From Schlesneria paludicola DSM 18645 (GTDB lineage: Bacteria > Planctomycetota > Planctomycetia > Planctomycetales > Planctomycetaceae): a DNA stretch of 64,000 bases. The notes below the pieces were generated by a model. It did no database searches. It worked only from the letters and a program-made list of their open reading frames with translations, and had not been told where the DNA came from. Positions 35,170 to 44,243 of the stretch are shown here, piece after piece. The translations under genes and the position numbers were made by a program. Where the stretch lies: NCBI GenBank assembly GCA_945876035.1, contig CAMCMU010000014.1:23153-87152 (forward strand), written 5' to 3'. Positions within the stretch are counted from its first letter, which is position 1. Each line of letters starts with the position of its first letter.

Positions 35170-36111
35170 CTACGAATTTTTTACCAAGGCGTGCCGGCCG
35201 TAGAAGCGTCTGCTTCCGGAAAGCTTTCGAATGGCGTCCAAGTAGTACAGACGCTCGACCGACCTCATTTCCCAATCCGCCATTCCTTCATCAAACGGCC
35301 AGAGATGGCGACGTTGAATTCGGTAGAATGCCAGACGCAGACGAACTTTAAGCGACCGTAACAAAGGCCGCGAGATTTCCGCGTGTTCCCAGTGATGGGA
35401 AATATACGCGTGGCAAAAGCCTTGAACGCGGGCCCTCGCAAGAAAACTTTGTCGTGTGAGCCGGCACGGATCGGGGTGATGTTCCACCTGAGCATCGGCA
35501 ACGCCCAACAACAGGAATCCGGCCTGAAGCAATTGCTTGGAAAAAAAGGTATCCTCGGCGAACCCAAGGGCTCCGGGACCGAGTTCCGAATCGAATCCGG
35601 TAACTTTTTCCAGCACTTTTCGCAAGAATGCCATATTCGCGCCGACCATTTCTTGAACGTCGCTGAAATTTCGGTCCGATGTATCGGCCAAGTAACTTCG
35701 GTGCAGATTGGTCATCCACGGACGCGACAGGTGCGGTGCCAGTTTGATATGACCCGTAGTGCACTCCGCCTGGCCATGGACGATCGGCTGGCAAATTTTT
35801 ACCAGCCACAGCGGGTGCATCCGCACATCGTCATCAGTGAAAACCACAATCTCACCCGTAGTTTCAGCCAAGCCACGGTTCAACGCCCGAGACTTTCCGG
35901 GCTTGCCCACGAAAAGATATCTGACTTCGATTGGACTCAAGTCCGCGGACTCTACCACCGCCCGCGTGCCATCGGTGGAACCATTGTCAACAACCAGCAG
36001 TTCAACCATCCATCCTTCCGGCACAGTCACTGTGCGAAGCGATTCCAAGGTCAGCCGTAGGCTTTCCGCCCGATTACGTGTGCAGATGATGATGGTGACA
36101 TTTGGGGGCAT
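35170..36111 (-). CDS. Family 2 glycosyltransferase
   Basis: A 313-residue GT-A fold transferase using a nucleotide sugar. TIIICTRNRAESLRLTLESL opens the Rossmann-like half. LLVVDNGSTDGTRAVVE and the acidic GEIVVFTDDDVRMHPLWL (DxD-type metal site) follow. GANMAFLRKVLEKVTGFD, LGPGALGFAEDTFFSKQLLQ and VEHHPD mark the acceptor side, with the ED pair as the likely base. The C-terminal 80 residues are basic and helical (LRSLKVRLRLAFYRIQRRHL) and may lie on the membrane. No transmembrane helix is clear. It probably acts in cell-surface polysaccharide or glycolipid synthesis, but no polysaccharide cluster surrounds it, so the product is unknown. Confidence 0.88.
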   Translation of the reverse strand: MPPNVTIIICTRNRAESLRLTLESLRTVTVPEGWMVELLVVDNGSTDGTRAVVESADLSPIEVRYLFVGKPGKSRALNRGLAETTGEIVVFTDDDVRMHPLWLVKICQPIVHGQAECTTGHIKLAPHLSRPWMTNLHRSYLADTSDRNFSDVQEMVGANMAFLRKVLEKVTGFDSELGPGALGFAEDTFFSKQLLQAGFLLLGVADAQVEHHPDPCRLTRQSFLARARVQGFCHAYISHHWEHAEISRPLLRSLKVRLRLAFYRIQRRHLWPFDEGMADWEMRSVERLYYLDAIRKLSGSRRFYGRHALVKNS

Positions 36112-36668
36112 CGAGCGGCACCAAACGGAGGAGACACGTATCTTCCCCTGACGATTCAGACATGACTCGCAAAGGAATGTTTTCTGGACGCTGGTGTATC
36201 CTGCGATGAATCGTGTCGCGATTCAACTCAACGAAAGTTTCGAACGGCCGATGTTTGATCCCGGCGCAGACGTTCCCGGTTTCGATCCCTTGATCCGGCG
36301 TGCGTGAACATCTTCTTAATCGGTTTGGGGGCAATGACCAGCGCGACGAATTTCGAACGGCACAATGTTCGATCCATTTTCTACAAACAACATGCGAGAT
36401 CCCTTTGGTTGACGGCTAGCAAGTGGTTTTTAGGTGTGCTGACTCCGTGGTACTCTATTGCACATCGATGCCTGCTGTTTCGATAATCCCAAACAACCCT
36501 GCGCAATGACATAACGAAAGCGGTGCGCGTGTGGCGACGACAATTGCAAGGACTCGACTTTCCAACCGGGTTTTTGCGAGCTTCTTTCGAGGTGTTTCGG
36601 TTGGAACACGATTCGCTTCATCGTTCAACCTTCGAGACACCGGAAATTTTCAATGGGGTGGACATAAA
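36112..36668. promoter_or_regulatory. Divergent intergenic region with a degenerate repeat
   Basis: This 557-base gap lies between the GT2 gene and the TlpA-like gene. TTTCGAACGGCCGATGTTTG at 36238 recurs loosely at 36351 as TTTCGAACGGCACAATGTTC, each followed by GATCC. No gene is recognised. Confidence 0.35.
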
Positions 36669-37778
36669 ATGCCGGCCAATCTTTTGCTTAGGGTTTTAGT
36701 ACCGTTTCTCTTCTTCGCAATGGTGCTCAGCCCGCATTCGCGAGTTTGGGGAGCGGATCGAGTGGGCTTCGATTCTGTGGCCGCGGAACTGACCGTTGTT
36801 CCCCAAAACTTGCTCAAACTGGTTCACACACCGGAAATACAAAAGGAATTGCAACTTGAGGGGGACTCGCTTTCGTCGTTCTTGGTGGAGCTAGTCAAGA
36901 TCGATGGTCCGTGGTGGAGAGCCCGAATTAAGCCCGAAGAGGAGCAACGCAAGATCATTGCAAATCAAGAGCAGTTGCTCATCGACTTGCTGAAGAAGTC
37001 TGTGGCTCCAGAAAACTTGGAGCGGTTGAAGCAAATCGAACTTCAGTCGCAAGGGACACGCGTCTTTGCTCGGCCAGAAGTTGTCGAGGCTGTCAATCTC
37101 ACGAAGACTCAATCGTCGCGGCTCAATGATTTGTATGCGGCAACCGATCGGGCTGCAAAAAAGTTTTCGGAAGCACAAGCACAAGATAAAGAGCTCTTTG
37201 CGAACGTTAAGGCTGCCAAAGATGCGGAAGCCCGGGGCGTCGCGGAGACATTGACGACTCCACAGCGGGCTGCGTTGAGTCAATTGGTGGGTCCTCCTTT
37301 TGAGACGATGACGCTGAAGCGAATTTATCCTCTTGCCCCCGAACTCATTGACAGTGGCCATTGGGCCGGTGCATCGGAAACGAGTCTTGCGGACAATCGT
37401 GGCAAGGTCGTCTTGCTGCATTTTTATGCATTTCAATGCCATAACTGTGTCGCCAATTTCGGGCACTACACTCGTTGGCACGAGCAATTGACCAAACGCG
37501 GCGTTCGCGTCATTGGAATTCAAACGCCAGAAACTGAGACGGAACGCGATGTCAAGAAAGTTCAAGACGCCGCTAAGAACAGAGGGTTCAAATTCCCCGT
37601 GCTCATCGACCTCAAGAACAGCAATTGGGACGCTTGGTCGAACACCATGTGGCCCACCGTTTACGTGATTGACAAGAATGGCTATGTGCGATTTTGGTGG
37701 CAAGGAGAACTCAACTGGAAGGGTGCCACAGTCGACAAGAGGATCGAAAACATCGTTGACGAGTTGCTTGCCGAATAG
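36669..37778 (+). CDS. Secreted TlpA/ResA-like thioredoxin-fold protein with long N-terminal domain
   Basis: A 369-residue exported protein. I start at the ATG at 36669, where a signal peptide begins (MPANLLLRVLVPFLFFAMVL, cleavage near VWGA). The frame is open 46 codons upstream from a GTG, without a leader. Residues about 32-215 are a helical Lys/Glu/Gln-rich domain (PQNLLKLVHTPEIQKELQLE, and RALSQLVG at its end) of a type seen in planctomycete secreted proteins. Residues about 225-369 are thioredoxin-like: LADNRGKVVLLHFYAFQCHN, with the active-site pair CHNC, then RVIGIQTPE, FPVLIDLKNSNWDAWSNTMW and PTVYVIDKNGYVRFWW. A role in periplasmic thiol redox chemistry is likely, but the partner is unknown. 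Confidence 0.85.
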   Translation: MPANLLLRVLVPFLFFAMVLSPHSRVWGADRVGFDSVAAELTVVPQNLLKLVHTPEIQKELQLEGDSLSSFLVELVKIDGPWWRARIKPEEEQRKIIANQEQLLIDLLKKSVAPENLERLKQIELQSQGTRVFARPEVVEAVNLTKTQSSRLNDLYAATDRAAKKFSEAQAQDKELFANVKAAKDAEARGVAETLTTPQRAALSQLVGPPFETMTLKRIYPLAPELIDSGHWAGASETSLADNRGKVVLLHFYAFQCHNCVANFGHYTRWHEQLTKRGVRVIGIQTPETETERDVKKVQDAAKNRGFKFPVLIDLKNSNWDAWSNTMWPTVYVIDKNGYVRFWWQGELNWKGATVDKRIENIVDELLAE

Positions 37779-38062
37779 AATTCGTTTCCCTCCCGACATG
37801 GAGCAGACAGCTTTAGTAATGGTCTCAGACGGTCTGTCGCATTTGGCATTCCTTTGTCAATTGCTTTCTTGCAACGTGCCACTGACGAGTGATCATTCCG
37901 ATTGGGACTTCACCTGAACGACTCATCCGGTTTAGGATTGGACCGTCGAAGTAGAAAGCAACCAACGTCTTGCGATCGAGATCTCTCACTCCGTTCAAAC
38001 CCGGATGAACTTGCATCTTCTGCCCGCCACTCAAAACTGCATCCAATCGATCGCTATCGCAC

Positions 38063-38596
38063 CTAACCGTGGATTTCCTGTCGTAGCCACTTTGTATAAA
38101 TCTCCACTTCAGCCGGCGTCCGGCCCATTGTGTTTTCGCTAGGACAGCTCAAGCAGTGACCGATCAGGAGAGACTGCTTCTCAATCCCTTGGTCGGCCAC
38201 GTTGTGAGTGATGCCGCGGACGATCGCGTATTTGTCAGCTCCCTTCGCCAGTACCGGCAAGTGCGTAGAGATTTTGCTGCCGCTGACACACGTGTTGACT
38301 GGCTGGAATTCGCCTCGCACTTCCCCCAGTGCTTCTGGCTTAATGTCAAACGTCTCTTGATGAGAGGGACAGTCTTGGCTCATTTGACAATCATCCTCCG
38401 TACTGTCAACCTGCTCTCGCTCGAACTCAGCAGTTCTTGCCATGCCACCGGTCACGTTTGCCGATGCCTTGCGCAAGCTCCAGATCTCGTTCATCGGAAT
38501 CCGCCAAACGATCACCAATGGCAATGACAGAGGTTCGAGTCTTGGCTCTCGCGCAACATTTTTTATGATGTTTGTTGCATTGTGAAGTGCTATCAA
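38063..38596 (-). pseudogene. Relic of a DUF1501 protein
   Basis: The segment CPSHQETFDIKPEALGEVRG, then EFQPVNTCVSGSKISTHLPV, LAKGADKYAIVRGITHNVAD, matches the N-terminal third of DUF1501 sulfatase-like proteins (GGPSHIDTFDMKPDAPAEIRG-type). The tail is diverged and ends after HG. The twin-arginine leader expected upstream is missing, and the downstream two-thirds of the gene are absent or scrambled. A short frame at 37825-38046 may be further debris. At 177 codons it is far shorter than the usual 430-480. Confidence 0.55.
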
Positions 38597-38961
38597 ATTC
38601 TTTCGAAGGCGTCCAGCGGATGAAATCGCCGGGGTACCGTCACAGCCTGTGCGGGAAAGCAGCTCTTATGTGAGTTTCACGACTTCGCGGGCCCTAAATT
38701 GTTTTCTGCCTCTTACCGATATTGCAGGCGATTAAATCACCTTTCTGGGGAATGAGTCGATCCTAAAGGCGGCATAGTCGGCGAGGGTGGTGATTCCTCT
38801 TCCTGATTCTTAGCTGATGGCTGGCTGGATTTTGGGCGGCACACACATCGTCCACTCCGGGCGGAATCTTAAATAACACGCAATTGAACTCCTCGACAGA
38901 CCATTGGATTTAAAGCGGTATCAGGCAAACGCACTTTTCGGGAACACATGTGAAAGACACT
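38597..38961. promoter_or_regulatory. Intergenic region upstream of the 465-residue conserved protein
   Basis: This 365-base gap should contain the promoter for the next gene. I see no coding sequence, repeat or hairpin of note. Confidence 0.35.
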
Positions 38962-40356
38962 ATGGACACTCACCACAAGGCGTTAACGGTCAATCTTGAC
39001 ACACGTCGATACGGAACATTTGCCGAAATCGGAGCCGGCCAAGAAGTCGTGCGGTGGTTTTTTCGCGTGGGAGGTGGCGCCGGGACTATCGCGAAAAGTA
39101 TGTCTGCCTATGACATGAAAGTCAGCGATGCCATTTATGGTCGGGCGGGTCGATACGTTTGTCGCGAACGATTACAGGCGATGTTGAATCATGAGCATCA
39201 ATTAAACCTAGACCGTCTGCGTGATGTTCGCGGTGACAGCAGCACTTTCTTTGCGTTTGCGGATACCGTCACCGCTCGGGGCTACAAGGGCGGTTCGGAA
39301 TGCCACGGATGGATGGGCATTAAGTTTCAGGCGCATCCTCGGGATGAGGACAGCCAGATTATTATTCACGTACGGATGCTGGACACCGAGGCCGCCCTTC
39401 AGCAGGAAGCACTGGGAATCGTCGGCGTGAACCTGATTTATGGCGCTTTCTCTCTGAATCACGAGCCCGAACTCCTTGTTGATTCATTGCTCGATGGACT
39501 CTCCACATCGAGGATTGAGATCGACATGATCGAGTTTTCTGGTATCGCATTCCGGCGAATCGATAATCGGCTGATGAGTCTGAAACTGGTTGAGCTGGGC
39601 TTAAGCGGAGCAGCGATGTTCGCGGCGAACGGAGAAGTTCTGCAGCCTTCCGAATTTCTTTACCACAGGCCAATCCTTGTCGAACGCGGCAGCTTTCGGC
39701 CTGTCTGCAATGTCAACGTCGATATGCTGCAGTGCGCGCATGCAAAATTCAGTGAGCTGCCTGATGTTCAGGGAAAAGAGATCGCGCAAATCATGGAAAT
39801 CACCATGCGAAATCTGAAATCTGAAGGAGAAATTGATCGACGCGACTTCCTGTCGCGTGCCGACGTGATGGCCGCCTGTGGTATGACGGTGCTCATTTCT
39901 GACTACTTTGAATATTACCGACTTGCCGCTTACCTAACGCGATATACAAAAGAACGAATCGCAATCACATTGGGAGCGGGCAGCTTGCGCGAGCTGTTTG
40001 ATGAAAAATACTATGCATCACTGGACGGCGGAATTCTGGAATCCTTCGGGCGACTCTTCAAGAACGATCTCAAGATCTACTGTTATCCGTTACTGGATCA
40101 GACCACCGGAAACCTTGTGACTTGTGACAATCTGGAGATCAAGCCGGAGTTACAGAAGTTGTATGGTTACCTGCTCGACCGGGGCGGCATCAATCACCTT
40201 AATAACTACTCTGAAGACTGCCTCCGTATTTTGTCTCGCGAAGTACTCAGGAAAATCAGTAGCTGCGAGCCCGATTGGGAACAAATGGTGCCGGCACCTG
40301 TTGCCAGCATCATTAAAGAACGTAAGTTTTTCGACTATCAGTGTGATCTCATGTAG
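38962..40356 (+). CDS. Conserved cytoplasmic protein of unknown function
   Basis: About 464 residues from the ATG at 38962 (MDTHHKALTVNLDTRRYGTF). A GTG at 38950 would add four. The body is well conserved in composition and lacks a signal peptide or membrane helix. Marked stretches are GTFAEIGAGQEVVRWFFRVG, AGTIAKSMSAYDMKVSDAIY, STFFAFADTVTARGYKGGSE, CHGWMGIKFQ, QQEALGIVGVNLIYGAF and AACGMTVLISDYFEYYRLAA. I recall close relatives in proteobacteria and planctomycetes being labelled 'TonB-dependent receptor' or 'nicotinate-nucleotide adenylyltransferase'. Neither label is supported by motifs here: there is no beta-barrel, no TonB box and no HxGH nucleotidyltransferase motif. The function is unknown. 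Confidence 0.8.
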   Translation: MDTHHKALTVNLDTRRYGTFAEIGAGQEVVRWFFRVGGGAGTIAKSMSAYDMKVSDAIYGRAGRYVCRERLQAMLNHEHQLNLDRLRDVRGDSSTFFAFADTVTARGYKGGSECHGWMGIKFQAHPRDEDSQIIIHVRMLDTEAALQQEALGIVGVNLIYGAFSLNHEPELLVDSLLDGLSTSRIEIDMIEFSGIAFRRIDNRLMSLKLVELGLSGAAMFAANGEVLQPSEFLYHRPILVERGSFRPVCNVNVDMLQCAHAKFSELPDVQGKEIAQIMEITMRNLKSEGEIDRRDFLSRADVMAACGMTVLISDYFEYYRLAAYLTRYTKERIAITLGAGSLRELFDEKYYASLDGGILESFGRLFKNDLKIYCYPLLDQTTGNLVTCDNLEIKPELQKLYGYLLDRGGINHLNNYSEDCLRILSREVLRKISSCEPDWEQMVPAPVASIIKERKFFDYQCDLM

Positions 40357-40706
40357 CCTATGGCTCGCGTAGATTCTGATCGCTCGTCATCATCCTAATT
40401 CGAATCTCCAAAAATGGTTTCCAGAAACTGGGGTAAGAAATCTCGTCAGCGTCTCCATTCGTGAACGCCTTTAGTCTTAGAATAGGCGGGCTTATGGCCA
40501 TATGGTGTTGTTCGACGAACTGACCGTTCGGGTCTAGGGAGACGTTTTTGTCACCGCTCGAAATTCTTTGATGTTTCTAGGAATTTCAAGCGCGCTCGGA
40601 TCTTGGTCTGTGAGGTTGAGAGGGCGGGATACCGCGGTATCAATGTGATCTGTGGATTATGTTGGTGAAAACAGCGTCCCGAAAACTTGTTCGGGACTGA
40701 GTTTCT
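40357..40706. other. Intergenic region, 350 bp
   Basis: No gene or repeat is recognised between the conserved protein and the Tm-1-like relic. Confidence 0.4.
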
Positions 40707-41096
40707 CTAGCCGAAGTTCACTATCTCTAAACATCGTGGCGCAAACATCGCTGGGTTCCCTCTTCGCGCTGCCGCTCCCAATCGACGTGGCCCCGCGTCC
40801 AAAATTCCACGCACCAATTCAACAGCCCCTTCGGTGGTCGTTACGTCCAACACCCCACCTACCAAAACAGCATCAATCAACGATTCCATCGCTCTTCCAC
40901 CCGCACCGATCGCGTGAAAGGCAAGCTCCTCGTAGCCCGCGTGCTCCAACCTTTTCCTCGCATGTTCCACGCAATTCGTTGTAGTACCAAGCATGGACGC
41001 AGTCCCAATTGCTGTTTCTCCCGATGAAATGATTTCGTGAATTCGGTCTTGCTTCTCAAATCTCACAACGAATTTCGGAACGGCTTGCACCATCAC
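40707..41096 (-). pseudogene. Fragment of a Tm-1-like (UPF0261) ATP-binding protein
   Basis: The 129-codon frame reads GETAIGTASMLGTTTNCVEH, ARKRLEHAGYEELAFHAIGA, GGRAMESLIDAVLVGGVLDV and TTTEGAVELVRGILDAGPRR. This is the central part of UPF0261/Tm-1-like proteins, which are normally about 400 residues. The N-terminal half is missing at the point where the decayed transposon begins (41106). The C-terminus ends early at EIVNFG. It is a truncated remnant and almost surely non-functional. Confidence 0.75.
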
Positions 41097-41105
41097 AGCA
41101 ATCCC

Positions 41106-42386
41106 TTAGCATCCTGTTGAAAAAACCGTCGTCGGCTTGATGTGTGTGACAGGGCGCTATGATCTATGCGTTTGAGGGACTGAGGAGCAGGGAATGGCGA
41201 TGGGACATTGGCAGACGGAGCAGCAGCAAGAGTTTTGGATTGCGACCGATGAGCTGTCCCCGGCAAGTGTTTTATCAGCGGGTGAATGAACTGCTCGCGA
41301 AGGCTGAGTTCGCTTCGTGGTTGGAGCAACTCTGTCGGCCGCACGACGCGCAGCAGGGTCGCGGTTCGATTGCGCCGGGGGAGGGATTTTCGGATGCTGA
41401 TGGTCGGCTACTTCGAGGACAGCGACTCACAACACGGGATCGTGTGGCGGTGTTCCGACAGTTTGTCGCTGACGAGTTTCCTGGGCTGTCAGCGATACGA
41501 GGCGACTGCCAAGCATTCGAGTCTGATGCGGATCACGTTGCGGTTGCCGCTGGAGATTGATCGCGAGGTGTTCGCCTTCGTGCTGCCGTTGCTGCATGAG
41601 CAGGGTCTGCTCAAAGGGACGACGCTGGAAGCCAATGCGGCGATGACGTCGATCGTGCGGAAGGACAGCGGCGCTGATTGGAAAACTCATCGGAAGAATT
41701 TGGCGGCGGCGGAAGAGATCGAGCTCTCATGGCGAGCGGACTCAACTCGCTTCGACCAGCAGCGAGCGAAGGCCGGGAAGAAGAAGTGCTCCCACGACGA
41801 CTGGCTATCGCCGTCTGATCCGGACGGACGCATCACGAAGCTGACGGCTGGCTCGACAGACTTGGCGGACAAGGCGAACGCGGTGGACCTCGACACGGGC
41901 CTTCGCACGTACATCTCTGAGCCACTGGTTCCCCAAGGTCGCACCTAGATCGACAAGGCGGTCGAACAACGCGACGCCTTCCGCGTCAACCATTGCCGCA
42001 TCCGCAGTGAACGCGCCAAACGCCTGCTGCGTCGCCGTGGCACGGTGGTCGAACGGACGTTCGCTCACCTCTGCGAAACTGGTCGCGGTCTCCGAACGTG
42101 GCGGCGAGGTCTGACAACGGTGACGAAACGCTACCAAGTGATGGCGTTGTCTCACAACCGGGGCCTGATCCTGCGAAACCTCTGCGGAGCGGCCAAACCG
42201 TGAGCGTTTACGCTCGTCTTGCGCCTTGGTCGGTTGCGACGGGCCACCCCTACGGACCCTGAAACCGATCAGCCACTCTCAACCCGATTTTCCGATGTTC
42301 AAAATCACATACTCGCAAACCGCACTCGCGACCGGATCACGCCGCTCACGTAACGACAAAATCAGACGTCGTCAACAGGCTGTTAA
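41106..42386 (+). mobile_element. Decayed DDE-transposase insertion sequence (IS1182-like)
   Basis: An element of about 1.28 kb with inverted ends TTAGCATCCTGTTGA (41106-41120) and TCAACAGGCTGTTAA (42372-42386), which match at 13 of 15 positions when inverted. The transposase between them is broken and internally shortened. No target duplication is visible. The left end abuts the truncated Tm-1-like fragment, which suggests insertion into or deletion next to that gene. Confidence 0.75.
41194..42203 (+). pseudogene. Remnant of an IS1182-like DDE transposase
   Basis: The start is intact (MAMGHWQTEQQQEFWIATDE), but the frame shifts twice. VFYQRVNELLAKAEFASWLE and QLCRPHDAQQGRGSIAPG are in a second frame. 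RMLMVGYFEDSDSQHGIVWR, RLPLEIDREVFAFVLPLLHE, GTTLEANAAMTSIVRKDSG and CSHDDWLSPSDPDGRITKL are in a third. That frame meets TAG at 41946-41948 and continues after it as HCRIRSERAKRLLRRRGTVV, ERTFAHLCE and YQVMALSHNRGLILRNL up to TGA at 42203. Material between the middle and the C-terminal Glu region is missing. The element is inactive. Confidence 0.8.
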
Positions 42387-42501
42387 GGTGAGTCTTGGCC
42401 GGTCAGTCGTCCGCGGACAAAAAGCGGATCGCTTCCGATTTATCGGCAATAATCCATCGCGATCGCAGAATGTTTCGCCGCGTAGTCTCGTCGAGTGAAG
42501 T

Positions 42502-44070
42502 TCATGGTGAGTACGTATAGCCTGCTTGCAATCCCAACGGAATCCCGAGATTCCAATACACGAGCAGCAGCACGCTCCATGCGACAAGGAAGCCCATCGA
42601 GTAGGGGAGCATCAGCGACACAAGGGTGCCAATACCGGTAGACTTCACATACCTTTGGCAATAGACAACAACCAGAGGGAAAAAGGGCATGAGGGGGGTA
42701 ATAATGTTGGTGCTTGAATCACCAACACGGTAGGCCGCTTGCGTCAATTCCGGAGAAAGTCCCAATGACATCAGCATCGGAACGAAAATCGGACTCAACA
42801 ACGCCCATTTGGCGGACGCAGAGCCGATCAATAAATTGACTGCCGCCGTCAGAAAGATGATACCAACGATTGTTACCTGAGAGGGAAGTTTCCATCCGGC
42901 AAGACAATTTGCACCTTTGACCGCCAGCAAGACACCAACGTTGGATTGGGCGAATGCGGATGTGAATTGTGCGGCAAAAAAAGCCATCACAAGATAATAA
43001 GAGATCGTGCCCATCGACTTCGTCATTGCCTCGACGATGTCACGATGATTCTTGATCTTGCCGGCGACATACCCATGTGCAATGCCCGGCAGTAGGAACA
43101 GCAGAAAAATTAACGGAACGATTGATTTCATCAGTGGCGAATCTCTTCCAACCAAATCACCGTCTGCGGATCGAAATGGTGAATCTTTTGGCCATGCCAC
43201 AAGAACAAGAGTCGCCAGACACAAGGCGAGAACCGCCATTCCTGACAACAGTCCCCAAACCTCATGACGCGACATATGGTCCATATGTGATGCGTCGGTG
43301 GAGTCTCCATCCACAGGAAGATGCAGAACCCGTGGAGCAATAACGCAGTCGGTGACATACCATCCGACGCAGACAATCACCACACAGGAGCCGGTCATAA
43401 ATCCCCAATTGCAGAGGGGATTCACGACAATCGTAGGATCCAGAATCTGCGCTGCCTTCTGAGTAAAGCCCTGGAGTAGTGGATCTAGGCTAGCGGGCAA
43501 AAAATTGGCACTAAACCCACCAGAGACGCCAGCAAAAGCGGTCGTGATACCGAGCAGTGGATGGCGACCAGCCGCTTGAAATATTACCGCTCCGAGGGGA
43601 ATGATCAGGACATACCCTGAATCTCCCGCGGAATGGCTGAGAATCGCCACCAGCAACAACATGGGCGTCAATAACCAGCGGGGAGTCAGCCGTAGCATTC
43701 CTTTGAGTGTTGCTTGGACGAACCCGGTATGCTCTGCCACCCCCACGCCCAGTAGTGCCACGAGCACAAGTCCCAGCGGCGGAAACTCAATAAATGTCTT
43801 GACCATGTTTGCCAAGAAATTCACCAATGATGTTGCCGTCAATTGACTGACGATTTGAATGGGCTCTTTCGTTCGTGGATCAATTTCGGAAAAACCGATT
43901 GTCGACAGATAGGATGACGCAGCCCACGTGATGAAAAGAGCAATGACAAACAGAAACGCAGGATCGGGGAGTTTGTTGCCAGCCCACTCGACACCATTAA
44001 GGAACCGCTGACTCAATCCCGATGGAGGTGAAGACGACAAAGAACCGGAACCGGAATTTGTGAGCGACAT
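42502..44070 (-). CDS. AbgT-family transporter
   Basis: A 522-residue inner-membrane transporter with about 12-13 hydrophobic segments. It belongs to the AbgT family, whose characterised members take up p-aminobenzoyl-glutamate or export sulfonamides/antimetabolites with proton coupling. Key stretches are NGVEWAGNKLPDPAFLFVIA near the N-terminus, FPPLGLVLVALLGVGVAEHT, SHSAGDSGYVLIIPLGAVIF, FSANFLPASLDPLLQGFTQ, GSASAKWALLSPIFVPM and RVGDSSTNIITPLMPFFPLV. Length and hallmark loops fit (E. coli AbgT has 508). It is transcribed alone, next to the decayed IS. folP, whose product uses p-aminobenzoate, is 9 kb away, but there is no operon link. Confidence 0.93.
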   Translation of the reverse strand: MSLTNSGSGSLSSSPPSGLSQRFLNGVEWAGNKLPDPAFLFVIALFITWAASSYLSTIGFSEIDPRTKEPIQIVSQLTATSLVNFLANMVKTFIEFPPLGLVLVALLGVGVAEHTGFVQATLKGMLRLTPRWLLTPMLLLVAILSHSAGDSGYVLIIPLGAVIFQAAGRHPLLGITTAFAGVSGGFSANFLPASLDPLLQGFTQKAAQILDPTIVVNPLCNWGFMTGSCVVIVCVGWYVTDCVIAPRVLHLPVDGDSTDASHMDHMSRHEVWGLLSGMAVLALCLATLVLVAWPKDSPFRSADGDLVGRDSPLMKSIVPLIFLLFLLPGIAHGYVAGKIKNHRDIVEAMTKSMGTISYYLVMAFFAAQFTSAFAQSNVGVLLAVKGANCLAGWKLPSQVTIVGIIFLTAAVNLLIGSASAKWALLSPIFVPMLMSLGLSPELTQAAYRVGDSSTNIITPLMPFFPLVVVYCQRYVKSTGIGTLVSLMLPYSMGFLVAWSVLLLVYWNLGIPLGLQAGYTYSP

Positions 44071-44243
44071 TTGACCGTTCGTCCAGCGTGGTGCATTAAG
44101 GGATTCGTTTATTGTGTCGGATTAATACCACATTTCTGGTCCAGAGACATCACAACGCCTAGCCCAGCCGATAAAGATTCATCGACTTCGCCTTCCCGCA
44201 GACATCAGGCCAACACCAAGTCGAAGTTTTCCATCCGATCGAG

